From Planctomycetota bacterium (GTDB lineage Bacteria > Planctomycetota > PUPC01 > JABMSA01 > JAUWKK01), in contig JAUWKK010000149.1 in NCBI GenBank assembly GCA_030614245.1, positions 1 to 7,027 on the forward strand: a stretch of DNA of 7,027 nucleotides, written 5' to 3'. The translations under genes were made by a program, and so were the position numbers. This document shows positions 5,763 through 7,027 of this stretch, one piece after another (position 1 is the stretch's first letter; every line of letters begins with the position of its first letter). The notes beneath the pieces are model-generated. The model did no database searches, was not told the origin of the DNA, and worked only from the letters and a program-made list of their open reading frames with translations.

Positions 5763-6788
5763 ACGGAGGTCTGGCCATCGGAGCCCGGCTCACATGAATG
5801 TGGGGCAGGTTTTCCGCCTGCCAATGAATCAGCAGCCTGGAAAGGCTGCTCCACGCTGCATCAGGATATCGAACGCGACATCTATGGTGTGACGCCCGAC
5901 GGCGAGTTCGGCCTGCGCTTCCAGCTTGAGCGGTTCAAGGAATACGGCCTGAAGGCGACTTTTTTCGTCGAGTCGCTGTTCTCTCACGTTGTCGGAACGG
6001 GGCCGCTGCGCGAGATAGTCGCGACGATCCAGGACGCCGGGCACGATGTTCAGCTCCACATCCACACCGACTGGCTGGCACGGATGAATGTGGGGCAGGC
6101 TTTCAGCCTGCCAACAAATCAGCAGCCTGGAAGGCTGCCCCACAGTTGCATGAAGGACTTCTCCGAGGATCAGCAGGCGGAGCTGATCGAGCGTGCTCTT
6201 GAGCGGCTGCGCGAATGCGGGGCCGAGCATGTGTGCGCGGTCCGAGCGGGACACTACGGGGCGAACTTCGATACTCTCCGTGCTCTGGCACGAAACGGCA
6301 TCCAGTTTGATACCAGCCATAACACGTGCTATCTCAAGTCCGATTGCGCCATGCGCACGGCGGAACCGCTCTTGCAGCCGAAGATGATCGACGGCGTCTA
6401 CGAGTTCCCGGTGAATTTCTTCCGCGACTGGCCCGGACATTATCGTCACACGCAACTGACAGCCTGCTCGATAGGCGAGTTGAAGAACGCCCTGTGGCAG
6501 GCCCACGGGCGCGGCTGGTACTCGCTCGTCATAGTGTCGCACAGTTTCGAGCTTTTCAAGCGGCGAATGCACACAGGCAGGCCTCCAGGCGCGGACCGGA
6601 TCATCTTGAAACGCTTCGAGCAGTTCTGCCGGTTTCTCGCCGACAACAGCGACAAGTTTCGTGTGATGACGTTTTCGGAAGTGGCCCCGGCGTCGATCCC
6701 GGAAGCGACCATATGCGAGCCGCTTGGTTCGAACGTATTCCGCACCGCGCGGCGATACACCCAGCAACTGGCCAGGAGGATGTCGTAA
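5736..6788 (+). CDS. polysaccharide deacetylase family protein (CE4-like/NodB-like) with two in-frame palindromic inserts
   Basis: A 350-residue protein of the polysaccharide deacetylase superfamily, which hydrolyses N- or O-acetyl groups on glycans with a metal-bound water. The start MLNVFLTIDTE carries the first motif (D9), which replaces the usual TFDDG. ATFFVE (74-79) is the family strand. QLHIHTDW (106-113) has the metal-ligand-type histidines H108 and H110. RAGHYGAN (170-177) and a late IVSHSFE motif fit the NodB-like barrel. No signal peptide is visible, so a cytoplasmic role on precursors or an atypical export route is possible. Residues 20-42 and 117-139 come from two copies of one palindromic element. 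Both lie between conserved motifs, and the body of the protein is otherwise normal. The start lies in the 200-bp repeat. The stop falls at the likely beginning of the next gene. Confidence 0.88.
   Translation: MLNVFLTIDTEVWPSEPGSHECGAGFPPANESAAWKGCSTLHQDIERDIYGVTPDGEFGLRFQLERFKEYGLKATFFVESLFSHVVGTGPLREIVATIQDAGHDVQLHIHTDWLARMNVGQAFSLPTNQQPGRLPHSCMKDFSEDQQAELIERALERLRECGAEHVCAVRAGHYGANFDTLRALARNGIQFDTSHNTCYLKSDCAMRTAEPLLQPKMIDGVYEFPVNFFRDWPGHYRHTQLTACSIGELKNALWQAHGRGWYSLVIVSHSFELFKRRMHTGRPPGADRIILKRFEQFCRFLADNSDKFRVMTFSEVAPASIPEATICEPLGSNVFRTARRYTQQLARRMS
5794..5861 (+). repeat. palindromic element inside deacetylase gene, copy 1
   Basis: About 68 nt, from ATGAATGTGGGGCAGG to CTCCACGCTGCAT. 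The outer arms GTGGGGCAG and CTGCTCCAC pair with one G-T wobble. Inside is the hairpin CAGCCT-GGAA-AGGCTG, and before it a weaker CAGG/CCTG hairpin. It is translated as residues 20-42 with its first base at codon position 2 (ECGAGFPPAN, then ESAAWKGCS). It matches copy 2 at 43 of the first 47 positions, then with one base gained and one lost. Confidence 0.9.
6084..6151 (+). repeat. palindromic element inside deacetylase gene, copy 2
   Basis: The better-preserved copy. The outer stem GTGGGGCAG with CTGCCCCAC is perfect over 9 bp. Within it sit two perfect hairpins, CAGGCT-TTC-AGCCTG and CAGCCT-GGA-AGGCTG, so the unit can fold as a three-way junction. It is translated as residues 117-139 with its first base at codon position 1 (MNVGQAFSLP, then TNQQPGRLPHS), a different frame from copy 1. 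The stem-to-stem core has no stop in any of the three forward frames. Confidence 0.92.
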
Positions 6789-6789
6789 G

Positions 6790-7027
6790 ATTCACGCTGC
6801 GAGTGCAAACCGCACGATCCGCCGGCTTGTTCTGCTGGGCGAGTTCGGCCCGCCTTTTCTGACCTTTGCCAGAAGCTGCAAAGCCATAGGCATTGCGCCG
6901 TATCTGCTGGAGACGACACGCCGCGAGCCGCGATGGCGACGCTATTCGTCTTCTCTCGCGGGAGGCGGCGCGATAGTTCCGGACACCATCGACACTCCGG
7001 ACGGCATCAGAGAGCTTCATGACTATG
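6790..7027 (+). CDS. probable ATP-grasp protein, N-terminal part (cut by window end; start uncertain)
   Basis: From AAG/ATT at 6787-6790 the frame is open to the window end and reads as a normal protein start: RRLVLLGEFGPPFLTFARSC, then KAIGIAPYLLE and GGGAIVPDTID. A hydrophobic strand, a small loop, a helix and a second strand are what one expects of the N-terminal Rossmann-like lobe of carbamoyl-phosphate-synthase-type ATP-grasp proteins, which often sit beside deacetylases in glycan clusters. The ATP-binding part is beyond the window, so the family call is tentative. No ATG or GTG lies in frame near the good ribosome site AGGAGG (6774-6779). The choices are ATT at 6790, a TTG far upstream at 6724, or a start codon lost by a single-base change (see findings). 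The coordinate given is the ATT, used as a working start. Confidence 0.5.
   Translation, partial: MHAASANRTIRRLVLLGEFGPPFLTFARSCKAIGIAPYLLETTRREPRWRRYSSSLAGGGAIVPDTIDTPDGIRELHDY

Noticed and set aside
5794..6151. CRISPR-like array from the two repeated elements
   Set aside because: Only two copies, 222 nt of conserved coding sequence between them, and a palindrome structure unlike CRISPR repeats.
5829..6767. 312-codon open frame on the minus strand opposite the deacetylase
   Set aside because: It is the antisense shadow of a clear deacetylase in GC-rich DNA and has no recognisable motifs.

Overview
The window looks like a fragment of a GC-rich environmental bacterial genome, most likely Planctomycetota or a related lineage. 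This inference rests on three things: a multiheme-type cytochrome tail resembling the hydrazine-synthase-alpha-like proteins common in planctomycetes, tightly packed sugar-polymer genes, and short palindromic repeats lying inside open reading frames. No rRNA, tRNA, CRISPR array, integrase or transposase is visible. All supported genes are on the + strand.

Layout. 1-803: 3' part of a c-type cytochrome-like protein with two CXXCH haem motifs. 819-1691: a complete fumarylacetoacetate hydrolase (FAH) family enzyme carrying an extra block of about 27 codons built around a strong inverted repeat. 1714-1894: two overlapping gene relics, the first codons of a polysaccharide deacetylase and the first codons of a family 2 glycosyltransferase. 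1891-5355: three overlapping intact genes, namely a SAM-dependent methyltransferase, a polyprenyl-phosphate hexosyltransferase (GT2) and a polytopic GT-C (GT39/ArnT-like) glycosyltransferase. 5381-5713: an in-frame chimera of a glycosyltransferase fragment and the last 49 codons of the FAH gene. 5736-6788: a complete polysaccharide deacetylase with two in-frame copies of one palindromic element. From about 6790 to the end: the 5' part of a probable ATP-grasp protein.

The main structural result is a 200-bp direct repeat (1541-1740 and 5563-5762, 192/200 identical, no gaps). It covers the 3' end of the FAH gene, the 22-bp spacer and the first nine codons of the deacetylase. The simplest reading is that FAH and deacetylase were once adjacent, and that a segment of about 3.8 kb carrying methyltransferase and glycosyltransferase genes came to lie between them with this junction duplicated. 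Both inner edges of the segment carry broken glycosyltransferase genes, so it looks like a piece cut from a larger surface-glycan cluster.

The second result is palindromic DNA inserted within coding sequence. The deacetylase holds the same roughly 68-nt element twice, read in two different frames, and FAH holds an unrelated palindrome. All three leave the host frame open and fall between conserved motifs, which resembles the behaviour of Rickettsia palindromic elements.

Functionally, the GT2 protein probably charges a polyprenyl phosphate with a sugar, the GT-C enzyme transfers that sugar outside the cytoplasmic membrane, and the methyltransferase and deacetylase modify glycan or its precursors. 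FAH and the cytochrome-like protein have no evident link to this pathway.
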